Positions 1 to 12,154 are shown, counted from the first letter of the stretch. The stretch: 64,000 nucleotides of DNA from Rhynchospora pubera (GCA_028095005.1 CM051460.1:284620238-284684237); one strand, 5' to 3'. Numbers and translations: made by a program. Notes: generated by a model from the sequence alone, not told the origin.

Positions 1-151
1 GAAACCTACGTATTATTATAATAATTAACAAGTACAACACAAAAATTCTTAAAGAATAATAAGACATTATCCATAAGTACCCCTCGGTAACCAACACCTC
101 AATTTGTACCAAAAATAAATTGTGAGATACTTTATTCCTAAGGTTGTTAAA

Positions 152-160
152 CTATAAAAG
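152..160 (+). promoter_or_regulatory. candidate TATA box for the DUF761 gene
   Basis: The string CTATAAAAG lies about 145 bp before the ATG at 305. It would put the transcription start near 185 and give a 5'UTR of about 120 bp. A second TATA-like string (TTTATAAAC, about 267-275) is probably too close to the ATG to be the main one. This is a judgement from sequence alone. Confidence 0.4.
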
Positions 161-304
161 AGAGAAAAGTCCTTGTTCCTATCTTCCTCATCAAACTCAA
201 AAGGATAGTGGCACTTTCCAGGAATATATCTCTCTTCTAATCACTTTCATACACTCTCCGATAAAACCTTTATAAACCAACCCACCAACATAGAATTAGC
301 AAAA

Positions 305-1021
305 ATGGAGAGAGTACAAGATCTGTTAACCCTCGCCTTCTTCCTCTTTTACAAGAATTTTTCCATAAAAAGCAAAAAACTCACCTTCTACATGATCGGT
401 TTTGCATCAAAAAAATGGAGGCATTTTGTTGAAGCACTTCTGACAACAGTTGTGAAACACAAAAATAGAAGCAAGCTTGTTGTGCGGTATGACCACACAT
501 TGTACCTCCATGCCTATGAGTTCTCATGCAGCAGCACCCCGCAAAGTTCACAGTCGATTCGATCCCGAATTAAAAATAGTCGCAAGTTTTTACCATGCTT
601 AAGTGCCAAGGCATTGGATGTGGAATCAGAATCTGTGATTATTCTCCCTAGAGACATGATGCGCCATTCAATGACATATTATAACCATTCAGATTTGGTT
701 TTGGCATTGGAGGGTCCACAAAGAAATAACAGTTTCATTGAACAAAAATCATCTTCACCAACTTACACTGACGAGCCGAGAGCGCATTCACCAGTAAAGA
801 GTACATGGAGCCCGGTTGGATCGATAAAAGAGGCTTGTCGAACAAAGAAATGCCATGCACCAAAGTCTTCTCGAAACAGGTCGGCTACAATTTTGGGCAT
901 GGATAGCTTGTGGAGCTCAATTGGATCGAAAGACGAAAAAAACCATGAACCGGATATTGATTGCTTAGCTGAAGAATTTATTCAAGGGTTCTACCAAAAA
1001 TTAAGAGAGCAAATATTTTGA
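305..1021 (+). CDS. DUF761 domain-containing protein (cotton fibre expressed-like)
   Basis: Intronless gene of 238 aa. The last 20 or so residues (DIDCLAEEFIQGFYQKLREQ, about 215-235) match the short C-terminal DUF761 motif of plant-specific proteins: an acidic start, then AEEFI, then an F/Y..K.R.Q helix. The N-terminus is hydrophobic and basic, with a possible membrane-associating stretch at residues 6-32. The middle is Ser/Arg/Lys-rich and looks disordered. DUF761 proteins have no established biochemical role; some are stress- or pathogen-responsive. The ATG has A at -3 and G at +4, a good plant context, and nothing upstream continues the frame. The family assignment rests on the C-terminal motif only. 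Confidence 0.72.
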   Translation: MERVQDLLTLAFFLFYKNFSIKSKKLTFYMIGFASKKWRHFVEALLTTVVKHKNRSKLVVRYDHTLYLHAYEFSCSSTPQSSQSIRSRIKNSRKFLPCLSAKALDVESESVIILPRDMMRHSMTYYNHSDLVLALEGPQRNNSFIEQKSSSPTYTDEPRAHSPVKSTWSPVGSIKEACRTKKCHAPKSSRNRSATILGMDSLWSSIGSKDEKNHEPDIDCLAEEFIQGFYQKLREQIF

Positions 1022-1951
1022 GTCCCACTGCCTCTTTGTCAAATTGTATGAGCTTTAATTAGTTCATGTAAGATGCAAATGCATTCTCTCATGTATTTTC
1101 TTTTCTTTTCATTTTAATTTAGAAAAGCTACTAAGCGTTCATTTCTATAGATTAATTAGCTTAGGGAAGTGTTTAATCTGTATATAGAATGTAGAAGGCC
1201 TGGTTGTTTCTTGTCCCTGTAGATTCCAGTTTTGCGATCAGTTTGCATGTACTTTCGTTCGATTTTTACTATAGATCTTGACATCTTGTGGAAGTAACTG
1301 AGTCTATTTCGTTGGTGTTTTAGTAGTCCTTACAATATCATACATACCCCTGAGATGTTTTATTTACAAGTTAACTTTAAATCGGATGAAATTATAAAAT
1401 AATACTTTGAGAAAAATAATATTTGTCTACATTTAATATATGAAAAGGATAAAATATGAATTCTGTCCAAAGATTGAAATAGTACCAGACATTACAAATA
1501 TAATTAATGAATGTTAAATCGAAAATCGAAATTTATATTCTAAATTCTATAATTATTGGCTGAATTTTCAATAACATTTCAAAATCCTTTATAGGCTGAG
1601 TCCTTAACTTGTAATATTTTGTTTTTCTTTTCTTCTCTAGGGCTCTGTCTAGACTGTCTAAATAAATTTTCAAAATCCATCAGATCCTTAGAGTTCGACA
1701 AGTTTTAACAATTCTAAGTTTTGAAATTTAATTTTGAAAATTTATTATTCCCAACATAAAAAGGTTCCTTATTTGCTCATCATTTCGTCTTATACCTAGT
1801 TGGAAGATATGGGATTAAAGGAGAATTAGAAGTGATTTACTTATGATACTCTAATTTGACTTATGCATATATATTAGGTAGTGGTTAAGGGTAAGGATTG
1901 TCCGGGTTGCTGGGAAATGGGAACTTTTCGTAAACATATGTAACTATGCAA
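1022..1951. other. intergenic, 3' flank of the DUF761 gene
   Basis: AT-rich sequence with no convincing coding region. The first 200 bp are the likely 3'UTR. I see no repeat or RNA gene here. Confidence 0.4.
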
Positions 1952-2099
1952 GGGTGTGTTTGGATCGTTGGAAGAAAGAAGAAGAAGAAGGAAGAAGAAA
2001 AAAAAAATTATAAACAATCCAAACTCTTCACAAAGTTACACATTTCTCAATACTTCTTCCCACTTCTTCCCTTCTTCCCACACCTATCCAAACGCACCC
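1952..2099. mobile_element. Tourist-like MITE, copy 1
   Basis: 148-bp element with terminal inverted repeats GGGTGTGTTTGGAT and ATCCAAACGCACCC. The interior is purine-rich on the left and pyrimidine-rich on the right, so it folds back. Two related copies lie at 39279-39427 and 40294-40447, the latter flanked by TTA on both sides, which points to the PIF/Harbinger (Tourist) class. The target duplication of this copy is not clean. Short reading frames inside it are by-products of the GAA/CTT repeats. Confidence 0.7.
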
Positions 2100-3300
2100 A
2101 AGAGTCCAATTTCATACTACTGCAAAATGTTGGATGCCTTTCTTGGAAGCTAACATATATTTTATGGGTGGGATTTTTGTAAAAAGCTAATTTAATACAA
2201 TTTCGACAATTATTATAAATATTAATAAAAGTTTGAAATCAGATTTAGACGTTATATATATATGCTATATTTATATCATATAAAGTGATGAAATTTTATA
2301 GTTAATCAAAAGTTTTGATATTTTATAGTAGTTTAGATATAATGATCTTTGATGAAATATCAAACGATGCAAAACCTATATAAAACTATATACGCAAAGA
2401 TATAATTTAATATATCCATATTTTTTGGTACTTTTTAAGAATAAATTAATTTGAGATTATATTATCAATTTTTCAAATTATACATTACCAATAAATTCTA
2501 CTCTTTTATTTGGAGAGGCAGATAACATTTATCATGGCATCTAATTTCTCGTTCTCTATCGAGTATCGACTGATGTTTACTTCTCCTTGGAAGTTTTTTT
2601 TTTCGAAAGTCTTGACAGCAGCTGTCAAGAAACCTTCTACTTGGAAGTTAAATACATCTTTTCATGTTAAAGGTTCTGGATCAGATGTAGCAGTGTAGCA
2701 CCAAGTATAGTGAAACGATAATAATAGGACTTATTGGGTACACTTTTTATTGGACCATTTTGCTTAATTAAAATGAGATTGCAACACTAGGTCACTAGCT
2801 GGTCGACGTAATATACTGTAGCATAAAGAATTAGAATATGTCGAGTTGCTTGTACCTTGTACGTAATAATTTATTCCAATTTTATTTAGTGAAGTGGAAT
2901 AAGTTTAATTTGATTACACGGAATATTTTAGTTTCACGTCATCAATTTTTATAGAATACAGGTAATTCATGTCTTATCAGGGAAATATTTTTTCGCATTT
3001 TAAAGTCAACTCTGTAATTTCGATTTTTTTAAATGATAAATGGTACAAGAAAAGATCTATGCTCTAGTACCCTGTATTTGTCAGAAAAAATTCAAACCTG
3101 TCCTAACATCCGATGGAAAAGTTTTTATAGATAATTTGTGTGTGTGTGTGTGTGTTGGGAAACAAATCTAATACTTTAGATTATTATAGTTAAAAGACAT
3201 TTCCATAACTTTTTATTCACATGCCTCTTTCCATTATAATTACATTGGAAAAATTAAACACAATAAATAAAAAATCCGCAAATTAAATATATGTTTGATT
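2100..3300. other. intergenic, AT-rich
   Basis: No supported gene. Contains a short (TG)n microsatellite at about 3138-3155. Confidence 0.35.
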
Positions 3301-3690
3301 TCAGTTCGCTTTCCTTTTTTTATTTTTTGATACGTGTATACGATGAAAAAGAAAATTAATTGTGATTGTAGAGATTATATCTATCTGAATAGAATAGAGA
3401 AGATTGGATTTGGAGGGGCTATATGCAATTGTTCTAAAATAATAACCTAATCTAGCAAAATCGATTCCTCCCAAATCTATAGCACTACACCACGTAGCGC
3501 GGTAATTCGAACCTTTCAAAATCAATCTCATGGTTCTCTTTTGTTTCTCTCAAATTATCTATAACAAATGCAAAATCATTGGATTGATTTTGAAGAGTCC
3601 AGATTGTCGTGCTACATCAGATTTGAATTCGAATAAAAAATCAAACCCTCATCGATTCTCCGCAAAATCTAATCTCTCGAAAATCAAGAA

Positions 3691-3969
3691 ATGGTGATGC
3701 TTAGAGCCGTCGCCATGCCGGTGACCCGTGCGGGGAGAGTTGTGTTATCCTTGCTTGTTCACCTCTTTGTTGCGTCGCTACCGCCAAGGCATGTGCACAT
3801 TGCGCCGTCAAGGCCTTCTTCGTGTAGATTTGATGTCAGAGTCTGCTTAGGCAACAGTATACGAGTTCTGAGAAACTTGAAGACTGAGTGTACTGGAATC
3901 AGTTCTTCCATTCCCGTTGGAACTAGTTCTTCCATTCCCGCTAGAGTCAAGGTAGTACTTTTTAATTGA
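3691..3969 (+). pseudogene. possible exon or remnant of an unrecognised gene
   Basis: A 92-codon reading frame opens with ATG after about 150 bp that resemble a 5'UTR. Base composition here is GC-richer than the surroundings (3690-3840). The segment around CGGGGAGAGTTGTG and GCACATTGCGCC resembles the minus strand of 34587-34781, so both look like remnants of one family. The frame passes into a GTAGTA-like donor near 3952. I do not recognise the protein. Confidence 0.25.
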
Positions 3970-5399
3970 TAGATGTGGAAGGAAGTATGAAGAGAATTAG
4001 AGATTCTGGTATTTTAGCAGTATAAAGATGTAATACAGAGATTGGAAGAGAAATATAAATGTATATGTATATGTTTATTGTATCAAATGTAAAAATTACA
4101 GATAGATTCTAGATCTACATACATCCACTAATTGATTTTCTTACTAACTAATTACACAATTAGCTTAACAACACTTATACATCAACGCTTGATACAAATC
4201 AACTAATCTTCTAATTATGGCAGTCAAGTATCAATTGATTTTCCTGAGTATTGGTACTATGCTGTTGTGAGTTATCGAGTTGTCCAATAAAGTAGCTTTC
4301 CATAACCCTACACGAGGATAGGAATAGGATTTATCTTCAAAAAAAAAAATACGAATAGGATAATATTTGGCTATTTATAGCCTTTTCTACTTAACATAAT
4401 TACAGGGACTAATTGAGTTTTCTAATAGAAATTGACTATTAACAACACCTGCACCCGAATGTTTTCATTTTGTCTACTTTGTCTCAAACATTAGAGTAGA
4501 AATTGTAAATTCTTCAATATGTGATAATTTTCTAAATTTGAACTTATGTGGAGGATATACTTAAAGCACTAGATGAACGATTATTGAAATTTGAGTCGAT
4601 TTCTGCTAAAAAAATGCAGAAAAAACATGAACGGTTGGTAAAGGTACATTTATGATTTACCAATTTTCCTCTTTGTTCTTGCGATATATTGTACTTAGCT
4701 ATCGGAATTGGCTACTCTAATATGTAAATAATGCAAAAAAAAAAAAGAGAACTCTATACGATTTTAATTTTTTTTTATCGCATGTCACGCTTTTTTGAGT
4801 TTTTTCCAATGACTTATCAAATTACCTATGTCAAACCCATTTTTATATTGCTTTTAATGTTACAGTTTCGTATTTTAAATAGAAAGCTCGATACATTGTT
4901 TATTTATGGAATATAAAATTAGTCATGACACAAACATGAGTAAACAATGTAGGTCACAATAGTTCCCAGTAGGTTGGGTCTGCATAAGCAATTGCTAGTA
5001 GCTTAGTTGCAGTATTGTTATTATTTGTTAAGGCGAAAAGTTCAATAGCCAGCTTTATTAAAGAGTAATCTATCTAGATCTAGATTGTATCTTTACTCTT
5101 GTTTATTGATGAATTTGATATCTAGATTGTATATTTACTTTTGCGGAATTGCTTTCTGTCATCCGTTTTTCTCTATCATCCTATCATCTCTAGTAAAACG
5201 CGTTAATAATTGAATCCTCTCCATCATCCTCCGCTTTAATCCCCATAACGCGTTAGAGGGAGAGAATGAGAGGATGAGAGGTGAGAAGAAAGCAAACGAG
5301 AGAGGAAGGAGAATGAGGACAAAGCGCATCATAGGGAGAGACCAAACCAGAAGAAAAGAGGAATGGGAAAGAGAGAGGGAGTGAAACAGAACAATTATA
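3970..5399. other. intergenic, AT-rich
   Basis: No supported gene. A partial direct repeat around TATCTAGATTGTAT occurs at about 5080-5145. GA-rich sequence follows from 5225. Confidence 0.3.
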
Positions 5400-5690
5400 T
5401 ATTAAATAGAACTGTTGTTATATTTACTAGAACTGTTAAATATATTAACTCCCAGTATTAGCTAGAACCTTTATATATATTAATTAGAACTGTTATGTAT
5501 ATAAATGGAACCTTTATTTTTTTTAAGTAGAACAGTTATGTATATAAGTAGAACCTTTATATATTTTAAGTAGAACTGTTATGTATATAAGTAGAACCTT
5601 TATATATTTTAAGTAGAACTGTTATGTATATAGGTAGAACCTTTATATATATTAAGTAGAACTTTTATATATATTAAGTGAATCAGAGAG
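5400..5690 (+). repeat. minisatellite, about 43-bp unit
   Basis: Tandem units alternate AGAACTGTTATGTATATA and TAGAACCTTTATATAT, each half about 21-22 bp. Three to four full units are clear between about 5540 and 5680, with more degenerate ones before. GA-rich tracts flank both sides, and the string GATGAGCGCTGG is repeated at about 5740-5800. Confidence 0.7.
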
Positions 5691-5844
5691 GGAGGAAGGC
5701 AGAGGAGGAGGGAAAGTGAGCGAAACAGAAAGAGAGAGAAGAGATGAGCGCTGGGAGAGAAGGGATGAGCGCTGGATGAGAGGAGATGAGCGCTGGGAGA
5801 GACATATAAAAATAAAAATTACGTGTTTTTTAAAAATAAAAAAA

Positions 5845-5849
5845 CACGT
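5845..5849 (+). repeat. 5' target site duplication of solo LTR (CACGT)
   Basis: CACGT immediately before the LTR's TGATATC start is repeated at 7588-7592, directly after its CGATCA end. Confidence 0.8.
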
Positions 5850-7587
5850 TGATATCTCATATTTATACTGATATTTTGGCCAGACTTTACATCGAAATTG
5901 TGACTAAAACCGTGATATTATCTTATTTTTCTGTTTGTCTGGCAAGATTGGATACTGCCGTGGAATTTGACTTGTCTTGTAGGAATTTGGTGGATCACGC
6001 ATAATCATTGCATAAAATGGTAGATTTAAGAGAATCAAATGGCTAAATGGAAGCAATAGCATTGTAAGCTTTCCGTCGATCTTTGAATCACCTCAATCGG
6101 AGCCCGGATGAAGAAATTATGCTCAAAATACTATTGGTGCGCAATGCTGGCACAAGAATTCGGACCGAATTAGCATCAATTCGGACCGAATTGCGTCACA
6201 GAAATTACAGAGAAGCTAATTCGGACCGAATTGTCTGGAATTCGGTCCGAATTGCTATACACGGAAATGTTTCTGGCTGCGTCCTGAAGGCATTTTCTCC
6301 ATTAGGAAGGCTATTTTTCGGCGCAAAATGAAGGAAAATCACGTCCCAGCTGTCCAGGAGAGGGGAGAGGAGTAATATAAGCATATTCCATCTTTGGAAG
6401 AGCTATCTTTCATTCCATTTTTGACCTTTCTCTCTCAGCCAGATCTGGATCTGGTTTGGGGACAATTCTTCTCCTCTTTGGCGACTTGGACAGAGGTGGG
6501 AAGCCGGATTAGAGATGTTCCTTGCTGCTACAACGAGTTCCGAAGATCTCAAGGTGTTTTCTAGTGCGACGACAACAGTGGACAATCTTAGAAACTTGGC
6601 TATTTGTTGTATCGAACCAATTCTTTCTCTATTTTCTGGATTTATGGCTTGTTTATACTTATATATTGTTATTTGCATGATTTCTATTAGCATGTTAGGC
6701 TAAAAACTTGTTGCTTTAGGGATAGATGTAGCTTAGATTTTGGTTTTGCTTGGTTTGCTTATTTTGTTGATGGACGAAGCTAATTACCCTTGGGGTTTTT
6801 TATTGAAATTGCTTGTGTTTGGACCGGTTATTACTTGTATCGCTCGACTTTTGTACGCGTGCAATTGTTGGGAACTTCTTTACATTATATTAATCGAGTC
6901 CTGTACGAGTATTTCGAGGTAGGTCAAAGGCGAAAGTCGACCAATTAATAACCAAAAGTGAACGTTTCTAGTTAGGCGAAAATCTAACTAGATACCTCGT
7001 AGAAAACCATTGGTAAACTCGAGTAAGTCCACCGAACAACGAAAGTTGGGGGTGCAATACACTCGATGAAGGTTGTTTAACACTAGATCTCATTCCAAAT
7101 ACCGTACCCAATAGGCGAAAGCGGAGGGTTAGGGAGTTAGGTTTGGCTAGATGGACCTTTGGCTTGAATAAATCAACAAAAGAGTAAACCACAACATTTA
7201 CACAGTGGAATTCGGTCCGGAATTCGGACCAAATTAGCAAGGCCGAATACGATAGTGCTAGGTCTTGCGACTCTGTGGCCAGTTCTAAGTGAAATCGAAC
7301 CCTAAGGCACATTTATCATCTTATTTCAAACCATTAGAAAACCCCAAAAATATTTATCTCAATTATTTTGCATAATCTTTATTACTTGTGATTGCATTCC
7401 TTTGTTTTCCTTTAAATTGTTCTATTCGTGACTTCAATTCTCTTCTCGATTTTTATTGTCTAGCTTTAACGAAATAATAAGAATAATATTCATATCCATC
7501 TCTGTGGGTTCGACACCTTTACTCTACTACAAGCGACTAGTCGAGTATAAGGTTTATTTGTTTGACCTTGGTTCACACCCTCGATCA
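5850..7587 (+). mobile_element. solo LTR, Athila/Tat-type
   Basis: 1738-bp solitary LTR beginning TGATATC and ending CCTCGATCA, flanked by the 5-bp duplication CACGT. It aligns along its length with the 1737-bp LTR of the element at 19644-25649. Shared landmarks are the TATTTTGG near the start, TGTAAGCTTTCC, CACCTCAATCGGAG, the GTGGGTTCGAC near 7505 and the TTGGTTCACACC end. No internal region or second LTR is present, so it was left by LTR-LTR recombination. It carries four perfect AATTCGG(A/T)CCGAATT palindromes in two pairs (6157-6253) and a rearranged set near 7209-7235. A candidate TATA (TAATATAAG) lies near 6373. Confidence 0.85.
6157..6253. promoter_or_regulatory. two pairs of 15-bp palindromes in U3 of the solo LTR
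   Basis: AATTCGGACCGAATT occurs at 6157-6171, 6178-6192 and 6218-6232, and AATTCGGTCCGAATT at 6239-6253. Within each pair the starts are exactly 21 bp apart, with 6-bp spacers (AGCATC, GTCTGG). The array lies about 120-215 bp upstream of the candidate TATA. A fused, degenerate pair is at 7209-7235. Function is unknown; a paired dimeric binding site is the simplest reading. Confidence 0.8.
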
Positions 7588-8835
7588 CACGTTTGTGGAG
7601 AGGATGATAAAAATCAGGGATGATCCTTATCGGTCTCGTTTACTCTTGTATTATTAATGAATTTGATATGCGGATAAATGTCAATTTCCAGATGAAAACG
7701 TATTTAAAATTTGGTTCTTTATTTGAAATAGAACGAGTATTTATTAGAATAATATTTTTTTTCTATTTTCAAAAAGAGAGCACAACACGTGAAAAAACTT
7801 CCTCAAAATAGTAATTTTTTTCCATTTCAGCAAGAGAGCATTTATGCAAAAAAATTCTCATATGCAACTTTTTAAATAATTTTAGTTATTTATTATAAAA
7901 TTATTTTTTCATGTTGAGATGTTAGTTTTTATTTTTGCTGAATTATAAATATTTTTTAAAATTTTTATTTGCCTATATATTGGTGGGTTCATTTTCTAGT
8001 CAATGATGATTGAGATTGGGGAAGAGGAAAGATTAGATGGGAAAGGAACGAAGAGGGGAGATGGATTTTGAAGATTTTATTTGGACGGTCAAAATTAATT
8101 CAAAAATAGAACTTGGATCCAACAATCCGGATTGGATGTAAACAATTTATTTCATCTATTTCGACAGCTATTATTATATTTTTTAATGAACAATGGAAGA
8201 ATTTCTGTTTTACGGATGGAATTCCTATTTTTAGCTTGAGCTATAACATCAGGATGCAGTTTAACTTTATAATACATTTAATTTTCCTACATTTTTTGGT
8301 ACTATTATTTGAATTACAGAATTACCTTGGAATAGTATGGTTATCAACGAAAAAGCATATAGATATTCGATTTGTAAATTATGCGTTATAATTAATAGTA
8401 CTTGATTTCTTCAAGAATTATAAATATTAATATTAGACTATTTCTCATTATATTTTTTCCCTTTATTTTAAATTAATTGTTTTCTTTTAAAATTGTGTAG
8501 GAGATCTTTTTTAGATAATGATAGTCCTACTCTGCTTATAAATAATAAAACGCTGCAGGTATATTATAATTTCCCTTGATTTGACTACAGTATGAATTTA
8601 TGATGCCAATAATTATTACAGATGGTGTAGATAATATTATCAGTTGTTTAATTAATGCTCTATATGTGCACTCGATAATCAAGGCCGCAGATCTTTTAAC
8701 TACTGTACAACTCTGACGTTGTCCAGATAAATAACTAATCACCTTGAAATGATCAAATTATAGGACGACTGACGACAACAGAAAACAATAATTGATTTAT
8801 ATCTCTTCTTACAATGCTGAATTTCAAAGGCTACA
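7588..8835. other. intergenic, AT-rich
   Basis: Starts with the 3' copy of the CACGT duplication (7588-7592). No gene supported. Confidence 0.35.
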
Positions 8836-8837
8836 AT

Positions 8838-8968
8838 TGACTTTTATTTAGGCGATTACAAGCTCGTTTCATTAGAATGTTTCCAACAATGAATTCGGAA
8901 GTTCATGAAATTAAGAGAGTTGTATATATAACAAATAAATACGGTGCTATCTAAAAAATTAATTAATT
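8838..8968 (+). repeat. direct repeat, copy A (about 130 bp)
   Basis: The segment from TGACTTTTATTTAGGCGATT to AAAAAATTAATTAATTA recurs at 10286-10416 with only a few changes. The repeats bound about 1.3 kb that includes the scrambled HYDRA1 fragment. The ends are not typical LTR ends (no CA terminus), and I saw no primer site, so I do not call it a TRIM element. Confidence 0.7.
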
Positions 8969-8983
8969 AACAAATAAATACTA

Positions 8984-9034
8984 ACTTTTTCAAGGTCAAT
9001 ACTTCGCGTTTTCTCCTGACCCATATGCTTGAGG
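8984..9034 (+). pseudogene. scrambled fragment of HYDRA1 exon 2
   Basis: Three blocks match exon 2 of the isomerase gene but in reversed block order on the same strand. Bases 8984-9002 equal 27248-27266; 8999-9020 equal 27228-27249 (22-bp exact match); 9018-9026 equal 27207-27215, with a weaker continuation to about 9034. Adjacent blocks share 3-4 bp at their joins (ATAC and GAC), as expected from microhomology-guided template switching. No reading frame survives. Confidence 0.75.
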
Positions 9035-9339
9035 GAACCCTCAAGACTGAATATAGTTGAAGTTTAAGTCTTATTTTTTTTTAACCTTTTTCAATGGCTT
9101 TGTCGTACATGTTGCTGTCAAGGAAGGTTTCTCATAGTTCTATATTTGCAAATGGGACATGATGCTTTTATTTACCTGTGATTTCTTTTTGTTTATATAT
9201 AGAATTGCCTTCACTTTATTGCTGTTCAGACGTGAGGGCTTCTAGCTGAGGAATTGCAGCTTAGAGCTTATGATTTTTTTCTGGTATTTCTCTTTTTTTT
9301 TGTGCAATGTATGGTTCTTACCAACTTTAAAATAATAAT

Positions 9340-9357
9340 AATAATAATTCTTATTTT
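9340..9357. repeat. (AAT)n microsatellite
   Basis: Short run of AAT/ATA units. Confidence 0.6.
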
Positions 9358-10285
9358 GAATTTCAAGAAAGGTTCGATGAACATGGAGCTAAAAAGAAAT
9401 AAAAGTTACTGTCACTAGGCATTGTTATTGTCACTCATTTTTCTGACAATACGTTGGTCGCCCTTACTTTATTGATGGTCAATTGACATATAATTTCCTT
9501 TCGTTACTCTCTTACAAGAAGATAAAGATAAAGAATAATAATATGCATCTTAAGTTTTTTGTTATGAAACACCTCTTGCATTATACTATTCTGACATGCC
9601 TCTTATTTTTGTTCTCTTTTGTCATTTCTTATAATCTTAGAAGTCAATTGAAAATTTTATTTCATCACAATTAACAGGCACTGGCATGTCCTGCCTGATG
9701 TTAGAGATATTTGTTAGGGTCAAGGATTTAGGTTGGTGAGGTTGTGCCAGCAGACTTCTCAACTCACAATATTCACGTTGCTTAATTACTTCGCACCATG
9801 TATGTTCAAAAGAGCACATTGGTCTACCTGTCAGTTAGACTAGAAGAAGGTACATAAATGTATTTTATGTTTAAATAATTTTTTTCTTCCATCTTATTCT
9901 TTTGCTTTAAATACATTTATCTTACAGAACAAAATTTACTTCTATTATAGGTGACAGAGAAGGAAAAATAGGTCCCGCAACGCGCGACACCCGCACTAGT
10001 ATGTAATGAACTTTTGACGTTTAATGAATGCCAAAGGACTTTTTTGCTTTAAAATTAAAATTTTATTTTATTTTATTTTGAGAGCAAGCCATCAGTCAAT
10101 TCATATTTTATGAAATCTTTTTTTTTAAAAAAAAAGACAGATAATGGTAGTTAAAATCAAGAAATTATTATGCATATAATGATATTCAACCTTCGATGCT
10201 GTCCAGAACAAATAATAACATTGGAGATTGTAACCATGATGCAAACATGTTTTATTTGTTTTTCAGCGACAAAAGGAACCTAGTG

Positions 10286-10416
10286 ACTTTTATTTAGGCG
10301 ATTACAAGCTCGTTTCATTTGGAATGTTTCCAACAATGAATTCGGAAGTTCATGAAATTAAGGGAGTTGTATATATAACAAATAAATACGGTGGTATCTA
10401 AAAAATTAATTAATTA
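10286..10416 (+). repeat. direct repeat, copy B (about 130 bp)
   Basis: Second copy of the repeat described at 8838-8968, same orientation. Confidence 0.7.
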
Positions 10417-10811
10417 TTCATTATATAAATGGTTTGAAAATATAAGCACTCAATTTCATTGACTTTTAATAGGTAAACAGATGATTTCAAATTTTATCAA
10501 ATTTGATACACCGTCGGTAAAAAAAAAATTAATTTAATATTTTTTTTTTTAGTTAATGTCAAGTATCGTGGTTGTCCCCTTGTCCTTGTATCCATCGTTA
10601 CATTGAATACGGATTTTTTTTTGTATGAGTCTATTTAAATTATAGTATATTTCTGTAATATCTTAGGTGCCGAGGGTTGGTCCTAGATACCAGATTAATA
10701 GTAAATATGATACCATAACCTCACACTTTGCGTTATTGATCAGAAAAAGTGAGCTAGTTTATAGATTAATTAATTTAATTAAATTGTAAAAGTTTGCTCA
10801 ATTGGGTTATC

Positions 10812-11185
10812 GGACCGCGTGGTTCAGCTGATCTGCCGGATCAAATTTGGTGTCGGATCCGCTCTGCCTTTCTATCATTCAATTTATTGTTTCCTTCACA
10901 AAACCCAAACTCAAAACAAAAAAAGTCAAAAACTCTTGCATTCACCGAGAACCAAAAGTGTTTTGCTAATTTAGAGTTTTGCGCGTGAAACCATAATTCT
11001 TTCTCTTTAGATAAACAAAAAGATCATTGAAGAGGGAAGAAAAAATAAATATAGAAGATTCCAACTACGTGTCTAATGGAGTGAAGTATCGAGCTCGACA
11101 ATGGCCTCCACTCTACCAAGCATACCGGTTTGATCTCTTATAAGTCTCATTCTCATTTTCTTACATAGAAAATGACAATGATTTA
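10812..11185 (+). pseudogene. decayed tandem copy of the INTS7 promoter, 5'UTR and exon 1
   Basis: Aligns with 11989-12260, the start of the intact INTS7 gene. Shared landmarks are GGTTCAG, CCTTCACAAAACCCAAA, CTTGCATTCACC, GTGTTTTGCT, TTTAGATAAACAA, AAGATCATTGAAGAGGG, AGAAGATTCCA, AGTATCGAGCTCGACA, and CATTTTCTTACATAG in the first intron. The intact start ATG GAG reads ATA TAG here (11049-11054), so the start codon is gone and a stop follows. No later exons follow, so this is a partial duplication and not a second gene. About 800 bp, including a MITE-like segment, now separate the copies. Confidence 0.8.
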
Positions 11186-11344
11186 TGATTTTTTATGGTT
11201 TTTTTTCTTTTTTATTTGCAGTAATACTTATATTGTATTTTTTTATACTTTTCTAGTTGAATTATGGTTTAAATAATTCTTATTGATGGCTGCTTTCTTA
11301 TTACGGTACCAATTAAATCGTCAAGTGTAACGTTATTAGTGAGA

Positions 11345-11550
11345 TGAAATTATTTTAGTATTTAGTTTGTCTCACCGAATAAAGAATAAGTCTTATTCGA
11401 ACAAGTTCTTATTTGTCTTTTTGTTCTAAGTAAATGCTGGAACAAAAATAAGGGGTCAAACAAGTTCTTATTCGAATAAGCGCTTATTCATTAGTCGTTT
11501 GGTTAGCACGAATAAGATTTTTTTCGAGCCAAACCAAACACGACCTATTT
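11345..11550. mobile_element. probable foldback MITE
   Basis: Contains inverted copies of GAATAAG/CTTATTC strings and ends in sequence of the GTTTGGTT/AACCAAAC type, like other MITEs here. Boundaries are approximate and I did not find a clean target duplication. Confidence 0.4.
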
Positions 11551-12154
11551 ATTTAATTTATAAAAAATAAAATAAAATTTATTTTATTATAAACCATCGA
11601 GATAAAAATTTTTATTTTGTTCATTGCATCAAACTTTTTTCTCTCGGTCCGGCTGAAACACGAGATACCATAATCAGATTATATAACATAACATAGACAA
11701 AATAATCGTTGGAATATCAGCAATGACATGTGGGACCCGCTCCGCTCTTTTTTTTTTTCCTGACCTCGGCGTGGTGTCTAGGGATATCTTCGCTGCCGCT
11801 CTCTTGCGAGTTCCGACACGGCGACACACCCAGAAGACGACACCTCCATCCTCTCCCTGGTCCCTTGTAGTTGCCTCAACCCTCCAAGCTCCAACTTCCC
11901 TTCATATATTTCATTAAATTCGTTCCCCATTCCCATTGCTACTCGCCAATCCTTGTCCCTTCACTCCCTTGTGCTTGCTTCAACATGTGGGACCCGCGCG
12001 GTTCAGTCAATTTCTTCTTACCTTCACAAAACCCAAAACCCAAAACCCTTGCATTCACCCAGAGTGTTTTGCTTTGCGCACGGAACCATAATTCCTTCTC
12101 TTCTCTTTAGATAAACAACAAGAAGATCATTGAAGAGGGTAAAAGAGGAAATAA

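Noticed and set aside
1946..2182. Two Lys/Glu-rich frames
   Set aside because: They run through the GAA-rich half of a MITE.
8838..10416. TRIM retrotransposon
   Set aside because: The 130-bp repeats lack TG..CA ends, a primer site and a target duplication.
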